From an uncultured Burkholderiales bacterium (lineage in GTDB: Bacteria > Pseudomonadota > Gammaproteobacteria > Burkholderiales > Burkholderiaceae_C), in assembly GCA_903832625.1 (NCBI GenBank), contig CAILCI010000090.1, positions 1 to 42,063 on the forward strand: a stretch of 42,063 nucleotides of DNA, read 5' to 3'. Position numbers and translations under genes: made by a program. The notes under the pieces are model-generated. The model was not told the DNA's origin. It worked only from the letters and a program-made list of their open reading frames with translations, and ran no database searches. Each line of letters begins with the position of its first letter. Positions within the stretch are counted from its first letter, which is position 1. This document shows, in pieces, positions 32,042-39,898 of the stretch.

Positions 32042-34129
32042 TTAAATCGCCAGCGGATCGACATCGACCGCCCAACGAATCACGCCTTTGTGTTGGCTGC
32101 GCAGTTGGTGCAGCGGCGCGTGCCACGCGCTCAAAAACTGTTGCAAGGCCTTGCGCGACAAGCATTCCACCAGCATCTGTGCGCGCTCGACATTGGCCAC
32201 GCGTTGAATCGTCAAGGGAACGGCGGGATAGACATCGACTTGTAATTGCACGGCCAAAGCATCTGATGCTGCGCGGGCGGCGTTCAAAAAGTCTTGTGCC
32301 GCTTCTTGGGTTTTGGCGTCAGCGCGCACCAAGGCCTGAAAGCTAAAGGGCGGCAAGTTGGCCTCGCGCCGCTCTTGCAATTGTTGCGCGGCAAAGTGCG
32401 GGTAGTCGTGTTGCTTGAGCGCTTCAAACAAAGCATGTTGCGGGTGAAAGGTTTGCACCCACATTTCGCAGGCTGCGTTGAGGCTCATGCTGGCATCGCG
32501 CCCAGCGCGACCTGCTGCTTGCATGAGCAGACTAAACAAGCGCTCTGGCGCACGAAAGTCGCTGGAGAACAAAGCCCCGTCTGGGTTGAGCGCCGCAACC
32601 AAGCTCACACGCCGAAAGTCATGACCTTTGGCAATCATTTGTGTGCCAACCAAGATGTCCACCTCACCCGCATGAACCTCGGCCAATTGGCGATCAAGCT
32701 CGCCTTTGAGGCGTGTGCTGTCAGCGTCGATGCGGGCAATGCGCACACCTTGACCATCGGGGCGACGCAGCGAACCCAACAACTCGGCCAAGTGCTCTTC
32801 TAGCTGTTCTGTACCGCTCCCCAAGGGTGAAATATCTAAATTGCCACAGCCCGGACAAGCCCGAGGCACAGCTTGCGCAAAGCCGCAATGGTGGCAGCGC
32901 AGGCTTCGATCAATTTTGTGAAACACGCGGTATGCGCTGCAGTGTGGGCATTCGCTTTTCCAGCCGCAGTCTCTGCAATGCAGCACAGGCGAATAGCCTC
33001 GGCGATTGAGCAAAATCAATACCTGTTCGCCGCGCTGCACACGTTCCCGCATGGCTTGCACCAAAGGCTCTGAAAACACAGTGTTGCGCGGCTGGTGGTT
33101 CATGTCCACACGGCGCACCGTGGGCAAAACACCGTCGCCAATGCGCGATGGCATGTGCAGACGCATGTAGCGGCCTGCGCCCTCGGCGTCGCTGGCTGGG
33201 CGGCTGTGGTGCCAGCTCTCCAGCGAAGGCGTGGCCGAGCCTAGGATGACTTTGGCTTGCTCAAGGTGACCTCGGTAAATGGCCAAATCGCGTGCCGAAT
33301 AGCGTGCGCCTTCTTGTTGCTTGTAGCTGGGGTCGTGTTCTTCGTCCACCACGATCAACTGCAAATGCGGCATGGAAGCAAACACCGCCATGCGTGTGCC
33401 CAAGACAATGCGCGCCACACCCGTGTGTGCTGCCAGCCAATGGTTCATGCGCTGCGCAGGTGTGAGTCCGCTGTGCATTGTCACCAAACACGACGCGCCC
33501 CATAGAGGCGCAAAGCGCTCTCTAAAACGCGCTTCTAGCTGAGGTGTGAGGTTGATCTCGGGCACCATCACCAAAATTTGCGCTTTCGGGTCATGTGCTA
33601 GGGCGGCTTGCGCGGCACGCAAATACACCTCGGTTTTGCCGCTGCCTGTGTTGCCAAACAGCATGAAAGGACCACGTTCGGCTTGTATTTGCTGCAAAGT
33701 ATGCGCTTGCTCATGTGTGAGCTCAGGCAAATCAACTGCTGAGGGTTCGTGTGGCAGAACTTTGGCTTGGCGCTTGAGTTTGCGCTCCCATTGCTCGCGG
33801 CTGAGTTCGCGCAATTGGTTGGGCAATGCCGCCAGCGCCACCTCGCCCACGCTGCGTTGGTAGTAACGCGCGGCAAACTCAACCATTTGCATCCAATGGG
33901 TCGATAAACAGCCAATGCCATCCAGCACAGACGTGATGGGGCGCAGTTTCAGATCGTCGCTGTGGAGTTGTTGCTGGCTCGGCCAAGTGATGCCCAAGAC
34001 CTCCCGCTTGCCAAACGGCACACGCACCAAGCTGCCCGCAGCAATGGCGGTATCGCTGGTGTAAGTGAGTGCCTCCCCAATTCCGCTGTGAGCGGGAGTG
34101 TGAAGCATGATCGATAGGAGTTGCGACAT
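32042..34129 (-). CDS. priA: Primosomal replication restart helicase PriA
   Basis: The 695-residue SF2 helicase restarts stalled replication forks. An N-terminal DNA-binding domain (to about residue 105) is followed by Walker A FGNTGSGKT near residue 160 and a DEEHDPSYKQ Walker B. A zinc-binding insertion with eight Cys (CRDCGW, CPHC, CHHC, CPGCGN; about residues 375-425) follows, and then C-terminal helicase motifs including GTQMIAKGHDF. Its length is usual for betaproteobacterial PriA. The 340-bp gap upstream carries DnaA-box matches. Confidence 0.95.
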   Translation of the reverse strand: MSQLLSIMLHTPAHSGIGEALTYTSDTAIAAGSLVRVPFGKREVLGITWPSQQQLHSDDLKLRPITSVLDGIGCLSTHWMQMVEFAARYYQRSVGEVALAALPNQLRELSREQWERKLKRQAKVLPHEPSAVDLPELTHEQAHTLQQIQAERGPFMLFGNTGSGKTEVYLRAAQAALAHDPKAQILVMVPEINLTPQLEARFRERFAPLWGASCLVTMHSGLTPAQRMNHWLAAHTGVARIVLGTRMAVFASMPHLQLIVVDEEHDPSYKQQEGARYSARDLAIYRGHLEQAKVILGSATPSLESWHHSRPASDAEGAGRYMRLHMPSRIGDGVLPTVRRVDMNHQPRNTVFSEPLVQAMRERVQRGEQVLILLNRRGYSPVLHCRDCGWKSECPHCSAYRVFHKIDRSLRCHHCGFAQAVPRACPGCGNLDISPLGSGTEQLEEHLAELLGSLRRPDGQGVRIARIDADSTRLKGELDRQLAEVHAGEVDILVGTQMIAKGHDFRRVSLVAALNPDGALFSSDFRAPERLFSLLMQAAGRAGRDASMSLNAACEMWVQTFHPQHALFEALKQHDYPHFAAQQLQERREANLPPFSFQALVRADAKTQEAAQDFLNAARAASDALAVQLQVDVYPAVPLTIQRVANVERAQMLVECLSRKALQQFLSAWHAPLHQLRSQHKGVIRWAVDVDPLAI

Positions 34130-34181
34130 GTCAAGGGCAGGGTTGAGAGCTTTTCCTGAGGTTATTTATCAATTAAAGCCC

Positions 34182-34343
34182 TAAGTCATTGATTTGAATA
34201 GACTTTGTATGAAACCCAGTTTTTCTGTGGATAACTTTGTTGATATTCCTGTTGAACCAAGGCCGAAGGTAAGCAAATCAAGGCTTTCACCAAATTGCCT
34301 CAAAAAAAAGCAAAACACAAAATCCTTATGAATCAATGACTTA
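34182..34343. repeat. 13-bp inverted repeat in the priA-hemE gap
   Basis: TAAGTCATTGATT (34182-34194) and AATCAATGACTTA (34331-34343) are perfect inverted copies, 136 bp apart. They flank one of the two DnaA-box matches. No gene is visible between 34130 and 34469. Confidence 0.6.
34226..34234 (-). promoter_or_regulatory. DnaA-box match 1
   Basis: Read on the minus strand this is TTATCCACA, a perfect match to the DnaA-box consensus. It lies about 97 bp upstream of priA in an AT-rich non-coding stretch. DnaA could act as a regulator of priA here, or the box could belong to a titration or origin site. Confidence 0.5.
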
Positions 34344-34381
34344 CAGTAAGAGAAGTTTATTTTATTTATCTTCGCTGTAAG
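34340..34381. other. AT-rich-loop hairpin in the priA-hemE gap
   Basis: CTTACAG pairs with CTGTAAG, and an inner GAAG pairs with CTTC around a 14-nt loop made only of A and T. There is no U-tract next to it. It may be a regulatory RNA structure or an easily melted DNA element. Confidence 0.4.
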
Positions 34382-34411
34382 CCTAGATTGTGATGATCAA
34401 CTTCCAAAATT

Positions 34412-34420
34412 TGTGCATAA
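34412..34420 (-). promoter_or_regulatory. DnaA-box match 2
   Basis: Read on the minus strand this is TTATGCACA, matching TTATNCACA. It has the same orientation as the box at 34226-34234, about 186 bp away, beside AT-rich DNA downstream of hemE. Confidence 0.45.
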
Positions 34421-34432
34421 CCACAAACATAA

Positions 34433-34456
34433 AAGTGATCATTTTGGATGTCACTT
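34433..34456 (-). terminator. Candidate hemE terminator
   Basis: On the minus strand AAGTGA, a 12-nt spacer, and TCACTT followed by further T residues begin 14 bp after the hemE stop. The stem is short (6 bp), but position and U-tract fit a terminator. Confidence 0.4.
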
Positions 34457-34469
34457 AATGAATTTGTGC

Positions 34470-35582
34470 TTAGCTTGCTGATTTTCTCAATAATTTTGAG
34501 TGTTGATGGACCGTGTCTACCAAGGCTGACACATGTTCTGGCGGTGTGAATTGACTGATGCCATGCCCAAGGTTAAAGATATGGGTGGGGCCGCTGGTGC
34601 TGGCGTCGGTGTGCGGTGTGCCAAAGCTGTCCAGCACACGGCGCGCTTCGGCGCACAACGCTTCTGGCGGAGCAAACAAGCTGTTGGGATCGAGGTTGCC
34701 TTGAAGGGCTTTGCCCATGCCGCCCACTTCGCCGCCCACCAAGGTGCGGGCATGCGCCAAATTGACGGTCCAATCCACGCCCAGCACGTCGCAGTCGAGT
34801 GCTGACATTTCCGAGAGCCACAATCCGCCGCCTTTGGTGAACACAATGCGCGGCACGACCGCACCGTCTTGGTTGCGCTTGAGCTGCGACAGCACACGGC
34901 GCGTATAGGCCAAGCTGAATTGCTGGAACATGCCGTCGGCGAGCACACCGCCCCAGCTGTCAAAAATCATCACCGCTTGGGCGCCGGCTTCGATTTGGGT
35001 GTTGAGGTAGAGCGCCACCGCATCGGCATTGATCTCCAAGATGCGGTGCATCAAGTCGGGTCGGCTGTACATCAGGGTTTTGACATGGCGGTAATCGTCT
35101 GAACCCGCGCCCTCAACCATGTAGCAGGCCAGCGTCCACGGACTGCCCGAAAAGCCAATCAAAGGCACGCGCCCATTGAGCGCTTTGCGGATGGAGGTGA
35201 CGGCGTCAAACACATAGCGCAGCTTGTTCATGTCGGGCACGGCCAGCTCGGCCACGGCGGCTTCGTCACGCACGTTTTTGGCGAACTTGGGGCCTTCCCC
35301 CAAAGCAAAGCTCAAGCCCAGTCCCATCGCGTCGGGCACGGTCAAGATGTCGCTGAACAAAATGGCTGCGTCCAGCGGGTAGCGTTCCAGTGGTTGCAGT
35401 GTGACTTCGGTGGCGTAATCGACGTTGGTCGCCAAGCCCATGAAACTGCCCGCTTTGGCGCGGGTGTCTCGGTACTCAGGCAAATAACGGCCTGCTTGGC
35501 GCATCAACCAAATGGGGGTGTGAGGCGTGGCTTGGCGCAAGCAAGCCCGCAAAAAAGTATCGTTTTGGAGTGGAGCAAACAT
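34470..35582 (-). CDS. hemE: Uroporphyrinogen decarboxylase
   Basis: The 370-residue cytoplasmic enzyme decarboxylates uroporphyrinogen III to coproporphyrinogen III in haem synthesis. The N-terminal signature [16 protein letters not shown] (about residues 23-38) supplies the substrate-binding Arg residues. [12 protein letters not shown] (about 96-107) carries the catalytic Asp. Further blocks are [17 protein letters not shown] and [10 protein letters not shown]. The length is normal for the family. Confidence 0.96.
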   Translation of the reverse strand: MFAPLQNDTFLRACLRQATPHTPIWLMRQAGRYLPEYRDTRAKAGSFMGLATNVDYATEVTLQPLERYPLDAAILFSDILTVPDAMGLGLSFALGEGPKFAKNVRDEAAVAELAVPDMNKLRYVFDAVTSIRKALNGRVPLIGFSGSPWTLACYMVEGAGSDDYRHVKTLMYSRPDLMHRILEINADAVALYLNTQIEAGAQAVMIFDSWGGVLADGMFQQFSLAYTRRVLSQLKRNQDGAVVPRIVFTKGGGLWLSEMSALDCDVLGVDWTVNLAHARTLVGGEVGGMGKALQGNLDPNSLFAPPEALCAEARRVLDSFGTPHTDASTSGPTHIFNLGHGISQFTPPEHVSALVDTVHQHSKLLRKSAS

Positions 35583-35650
35583 GCCGCCATTGTCGCCGAG
35601 CCAAACCTACCAAACGCCACATGACAGGAGTCGCTTTTCAAAACCTTGTC

Positions 35651-35670
35651 TGGCACAGGGCTCAGTGCCA
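35651..35670. terminator. Hairpin between hemE start and the CoA-binding gene stop
   Basis: TGGCAC and GTGCCA form a perfect 6-bp stem with an 8-nt loop, 15 bp past the stop of the minus-strand CoA-binding gene. There is no U-tract. It probably attenuates read-through from dsbD and the CoA-binding gene into hemE. Confidence 0.35.
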
Positions 35671-35684
35671 AATCTGGCTTAGAA

Positions 35685-36110
35685 CTAGCCCGCAACAGCA
35701 CGAGGCGGATGCAAAGCGTGCTCGACTTTCAAGCAGCGGTCTTGCACCACCCACAGCCCCGCATTTCGTGCCTGCTGCGCAGCGGCTTCATGGGCAATGC
35801 CGAGCTGCATCCACAAGGCCTTCGCGCCAATGGCCACGGCTTCTTGGGCAATGGGCGCAATGTCGTTGGCGTTGCGAAAACAATTGACCATGTCAATGCG
35901 CTCGTGCTGCGCGGCTTCGCTCAAAGTGGCGTAAACGCGCTCGCCCAAAATTTCTGAAGCATTTGGGTTGATCGGCACGATGCGATAGCCCCGCGCCTGC
36001 ATGTATTGCGACACCCGAAAGCTGTCGCGGTGGGTTTTGGGCGACAGGCCGACCACCGCAATTGTGCGGCAATGCGCCAAGCAAGCGTCTATGGTGTCGC
36101 GCTCGTTCAT
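35685..36110 (-). CDS. CoA-binding-domain protein (YccU-like)
   Basis: The 141-residue single-domain Rossmann protein belongs to the CoA_binding_2 family, with IAVVGLSPKTHRDSFRVSQYMQ near residues 17-38, then YRIVPINPNASEILGERVY and LWMQLGIAHEAAAQQARNAG. Its molecular role is not well defined. Its ATG overlaps the dsbD stop by 4 nt, so the two are translated in tandem. Confidence 0.85.
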   Translation of the reverse strand: MNERDTIDACLAHCRTIAVVGLSPKTHRDSFRVSQYMQARGYRIVPINPNASEILGERVYATLSEAAQHERIDMVNCFRNANDIAPIAQEAVAIGAKALWMQLGIAHEAAAQQARNAGLWVVQDRCLKVEHALHPPRAVAG

Positions 36111-38308
36111 GGCAGTTGACGCAACACTTGTTGCACCTTGTCCACGCTGAGTAATTCAGACAGCACCACAGGCGTGCGTCCTGGCGCATACAGCACATAC
36201 ACAGGCACGCCACTGCGCCCCAGAGCCGTCAGAGCCCGCGTAATGGCTGGATCGCGCCGCGTCCAATCGGCCCGCATGAGTTGCACCTTGTGCTCGGCAA
36301 AACTTTGCAGCACCGAAGCTTGCGAGAGCGTGGTTTGTTTGTTGATCTGGCAGGTCACGCACCATGCGGCGGTGAAGTCCACAAACACGGGTTGACCTTG
36401 CGCCAAGCTGCGTTGCACGGCATCTTCAGACCAGCTTGCCCACAACCCGCCTGGGGTTGCACTCAACGCCGCATGGGATGCCACGGCAGATGCCGAATCG
36501 GCGCTTGAACTTGACGCCGACGCTGAGTCATCAAAGCCTTGGCTCATCATCACCAGCAATGACAACCATCCCGCCAACAAAATCGCCTGAAACGCCCGCG
36601 CCACTGGGCTTTTGTAACGCAAAGCCCATACCCAACAGGCCAACACCACCAAACCCATCAATGCGAGCGCGCTGACATTTGCATGGGTTTGCAAGCCCAG
36701 CACCCACAGCAACCACACCACGGTGGCCAACATGGGGAAACCCAAGCATTGGCGCAGTGTCACCATCCAAGCGCCGGGTTTGGGCATGAAGCGCGCCACC
36801 GACGGCACAAAACTCGCCAGTACATAAGGCAAGGCCAAGCCCAGTCCCATGCAGGCAAAAATGCTCAAGGCTTGAAGCGCGGGCAAAGTCATCGCCAGCC
36901 CCAAGGACGCGCCCATGAACGGCGCTGTGCAAGGCGAGGCCACCACCACCGCTAACACGCCCGACAAAAACGCATGGGTCACAGGATGTTGAGCCTCGTA
37001 AGACAACCACGCCGAGGGCAGCACTTGCCCCAACTCAAACAGACCAAACAAATTGAGTGCAATCAAGGTGAACAACACCGCCAAAGCAGCCACCACCGCA
37101 GGTGATTGCAACTGAAAGCCCCAGCCCAATTGCTCACCCGCCGCCCGCAAGGCCAGCAGTGCCGCGCCCAGCGCCAAAAAGCTCATCACCACGCCTGCTG
37201 TGTAAGCCAATCCCGATAAGCGTTGTTCGCGCACATGCACATGTTGGCGCGAAAAGCCCAAAAACTTGATCGCCAAAACAGGCAATACGCAAGGCATCAA
37301 ATTCAGAATCAGCCCACCCAGCAAAGCACCAAGCAGCGCCAACACAAAGCTGATGCTGTCCACGCTGGATGGGGCAGCTTCAATGTCTAAGGCTGTGGCA
37401 GTCACTGGCTCATCCGAAGGTGCAGGCCACGCGCCTTGCACTGTGACCTTCACCCGCCAGCCGTGCTGCGCATCTTGGTCGTCCATGAGCAGCACAGACA
37501 AAGCGCTGGGCGACGCGGTACGCGCATGGTTCAAAGGCAACTGCGCTTGCCACACATCGCCCGCCCAAGCTTGGGTCGCGGCGGCATGGCGTTGAGAAGC
37601 AGGGTCTAGCAGCTCGGGCTCAAAGGCAAATACATTCAAACGCCGCCCTTGCAGCATCGTGGGCAAACCGCGCATGTCCAGCTTTAAAAACTGCGCATTG
37701 CCTTCGCCACCCGCACTGGCTGTGGCTTGCACCTCAGCCAGCAATTTGGGTTGTTGCGCAAACACCGCCTCAAAAGCCGCCGCTTGGGTGGACGTGCTGC
37801 TGTTGACAGGCAGATTCAGGCTGAAGTCGCCTTCTTGCGGAATGCACTCCAAACGGCAAATCAGCCAGTTGGCATGAAGTTGAATCGTCAGGCTGTTGTG
37901 GCCATCGGGCTTGAAGGCCGATGACACTTGCAAAGGCACAGCCAACAAGGCGCGGCCTTCGAAGCCGTAATTTGTCAGCGAGCCAGCGCGCAGTTGCTTG
38001 GGCAGCGGCCACTGCACTTCGCCAGCGCTCACGCCAGCGGGTAAATTCCATTCCAGTTGCGTGGGCAGGCCCGAGTCGCCGGGGTTGATCCAATAGGTGT
38101 GCCACTCGGGCGCGTGATCGAGCATCAAGCCCACCCACAGCGGCTGGCCTGCCTGCACACCGTTGGGTGCGTGCGCCACCAATTCGGCGCGAACTTGCGG
38201 TGTGCTCACTGTGTTGGTTTGCGCCCCAGCGTGAGAACCCCAGCTCAAAAAACCAATCATCGCCAGCGCCAACGCAGCGCGAATCCAAATACGTAAAAGT
38301 GCAGTCAT
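36107..38308 (-). CDS. dsbD: DsbD-family protein-disulfide reductase (ScsB-like)
   Basis: The 733-residue inner-membrane protein carries electrons from cytoplasmic thioredoxin to periplasmic thiol proteins. A signal peptide (1-30) precedes an N-terminal periplasmic domain to about residue 310. Eight hydrophobic segments follow, with the redox Cys pair in NLMPCVLPVLA (about 340) and ASPCTAPFMG (about 459). A C-terminal thioredoxin-like domain has AAWCVTCQ near 650-653. A longer N-terminal domain than E. coli DsbD and a Ser/Ala-rich linker (about 600-620) point to the ScsB-like branch. It is divergent from the creatininase gene. Confidence 0.88.
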   Translation of the reverse strand: MTALLRIWIRAALALAMIGFLSWGSHAGAQTNTVSTPQVRAELVAHAPNGVQAGQPLWVGLMLDHAPEWHTYWINPGDSGLPTQLEWNLPAGVSAGEVQWPLPKQLRAGSLTNYGFEGRALLAVPLQVSSAFKPDGHNSLTIQLHANWLICRLECIPQEGDFSLNLPVNSSTSTQAAAFEAVFAQQPKLLAEVQATASAGGEGNAQFLKLDMRGLPTMLQGRRLNVFAFEPELLDPASQRHAAATQAWAGDVWQAQLPLNHARTASPSALSVLLMDDQDAQHGWRVKVTVQGAWPAPSDEPVTATALDIEAAPSSVDSISFVLALLGALLGGLILNLMPCVLPVLAIKFLGFSRQHVHVREQRLSGLAYTAGVVMSFLALGAALLALRAAGEQLGWGFQLQSPAVVAALAVLFTLIALNLFGLFELGQVLPSAWLSYEAQHPVTHAFLSGVLAVVVASPCTAPFMGASLGLAMTLPALQALSIFACMGLGLALPYVLASFVPSVARFMPKPGAWMVTLRQCLGFPMLATVVWLLWVLGLQTHANVSALALMGLVVLACWVWALRYKSPVARAFQAILLAGWLSLLVMMSQGFDDSASASSSSADSASAVASHAALSATPGGLWASWSEDAVQRSLAQGQPVFVDFTAAWCVTCQINKQTTLSQASVLQSFAEHKVQLMRADWTRRDPAITRALTALGRSGVPVYVLYAPGRTPVVLSELLSVDKVQQVLRQLP

Positions 38309-38345
38309 CCCGCAATGGTATCGGCTCAGGCCGTAAGATGTAGGG

Positions 38346-39176
38346 ATGCCCGCTCAAACCCCCACCTCCGCCCCCGACAGAACGCACCGCTGGGACGGTC
38401 TGCGCTCGCCGCAATTCAAAACCGTGGACGCCAGTCGCGCCGTGGCGGTGTTGCCCTTGGGTGCGACCGAACAGCACGGCCCGCACTTGCCCTTGTCGGT
38501 GGACACGGTCTTGGTCGAAGGCGTGGTCAACGCCGCCTTGCCGCACTTGTCGGCGCAAGACCCGGTCTGGGTCTTGCCCACGCAGGCCTTGGGGTTGAGC
38601 ACGGAACATCAAGCGTTTGAAGGCACGCTCACCTTGTCCCCAGAAACCGTGATTGCCCTGTGGTGCGAGATTGGCGCATCGGTGGCGCGCGCGGGCTTTA
38701 AAAAAATGCTGATGTTCAACGCCCACGGCGGCAACGTCGGTTTGATGGATGTTGTGGCGCGGGAGCTGCGCGCTCAACACGGCTTGTTGGTCTACAGCAG
38801 CAGTTGGTACAACTTGCCCTTGGACGAGGGAGCGCTGGCGCAGTTCTCAGCGCACGAGCACCGTTTTGGCATCCACGGCGGCGAGATTGAAACCTCCATG
38901 ATGCTCGCTTTGGCGCCTGACTTGGTGGACATGTCGCAAGCGCAAAACTTTACGTCGAGTTCGCAAGAGCGCGCCCAGCGTTACCCTGTGTTGGGCAACG
39001 GCAAAAGCGCCAAACTCGGCTGGCACATCCAAGACTACAACCCCAGCGGCGCAGTGGGCAACGCGGGCGCGGCCACTGCCGCCAAAGGTCAGGCTTTGGT
39101 CAAGAGCGCGGGCGAGCAGTTGGCCGTGTTGCTGCGCGAATTGATGGATCTGCCACTCTCCACCATCCGGCTTTGA
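38346..39176 (+). CDS. Creatininase-family amidohydrolase
   Basis: The 276-residue cytoplasmic metal-dependent hydrolase has LGATEQHGPHLPLSVDT with metal ligands Glu42, His44 and Asp53, FNAHGGN with His127, and GIHGGEIETS with Glu180, all in the usual creatininase/MftE order. The family cleaves cyclic or terminal amides (creatinine, FAPy, mycofactocin precursor); the substrate here is unknown. It is divergent from dsbD with a 37-bp gap and no clear ribosome site. It abuts the convergent phosphatase gene without an intergenic base. Confidence 0.86.
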   Translation: MPAQTPTSAPDRTHRWDGLRSPQFKTVDASRAVAVLPLGATEQHGPHLPLSVDTVLVEGVVNAALPHLSAQDPVWVLPTQALGLSTEHQAFEGTLTLSPETVIALWCEIGASVARAGFKKMLMFNAHGGNVGLMDVVARELRAQHGLLVYSSSWYNLPLDEGALAQFSAHEHRFGIHGGEIETSMMLALAPDLVDMSQAQNFTSSSQERAQRYPVLGNGKSAKLGWHIQDYNPSGAVGNAGAATAAKGQALVKSAGEQLAVLLRELMDLPLSTIRL

Positions 39177-39845
39177 TCAAGCAAACGTGATCCAGCCTTG
39201 GTGCTCAGGCGTTTCTAGGTGTGCCACGCTGTTATAAGACACCAGCGTATGGCGCTTGGGGTTGAAGGTGAATTCGCTCACCGAACAATTGCGAATCCGC
39301 AAATTCAGCTCAATCGTGGCCTGCGCAGGCAGCCCCAATACATGGCCCACAGCGGTCGAAATCGGTCCACCACTCGACACCAACAACACATTGCCCTCCC
39401 ACGCGCTGCGAACATGCGCCAGTGCAGACGTCACGCCGTGTAAAAACTCAGGATAGGTCGGCATGCCGCGCGGCTGGGTATGGCCGTCCATCCATTGCGA
39501 CAAGCCATCGCGCAACATACGAAAATGAGCGCGGTAGCCCTCGGGCGTGGTGGGCTTGACCAAGCTGCCCGGATGGACGGTTTCAATCACCGCCTCGCTG
39601 TCGTATTCATTCAGACCCGGCCAGCGCAGCGCCGGCAGTTCGATGCCCAAACCCTGCTCAATCCCTTGTAGGGTTTGGATGTGGCGTTTGAGCGTGCCGG
39701 TGATGACCGCATCAAAACGCAAGCCCAAACCGCGCCAGTGCTCACCCAAGCGCTGGGCTTGCTGTGCGCCCAGTGGGCTGAGTTGGTCGTAATCGGCAGC
39801 GCCCAAAGACGCTTGCCCGTGTCGTACTAAGTAAAGTTGTCCCAT
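39177..39845 (-). CDS. Histidine phosphatase family protein
   Basis: The 222-residue phosphoglycerate-mutase-like phosphatase opens with LYLVRHGQAS, placing the catalytic His9 after Arg8, and continues with LSPLGAQQAQRLG and AVITGTLKRHIQT. The second catalytic region, LLVSSGGPISTAVGH, has Gly in place of the usual His after Ser-Ser/Ser-His, which may lower activity. The substrate is unknown. Its stop codon is adjacent to that of the creatininase gene. Confidence 0.85.
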   Translation of the reverse strand: MGQLYLVRHGQASLGAADYDQLSPLGAQQAQRLGEHWRGLGLRFDAVITGTLKRHIQTLQGIEQGLGIELPALRWPGLNEYDSEAVIETVHPGSLVKPTTPEGYRAHFRMLRDGLSQWMDGHTQPRGMPTYPEFLHGVTSALAHVRSAWEGNVLLVSSGGPISTAVGHVLGLPAQATIELNLRIRNCSVSEFTFNPKRHTLVSYNSVAHLETPEHQGWITFA

Positions 39846-39868
39846 GCTTGGATTGTGCGGCGCAAAGG

Positions 39869-39887
39869 CGGGCGATTCAGTCGCCCG
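39869..39887. terminator. Hairpin downstream of uup
   Basis: A perfect 7-bp stem (CGGGCGA and TCGCCCG) with a 5-nt loop lies 12 bp after the uup stop. On the minus strand it is followed by CCTTTG, a poor U-tract. It sits before the phosphatase start. Confidence 0.45.
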
Positions 39888-39898
39888 TGAGACGGTGC

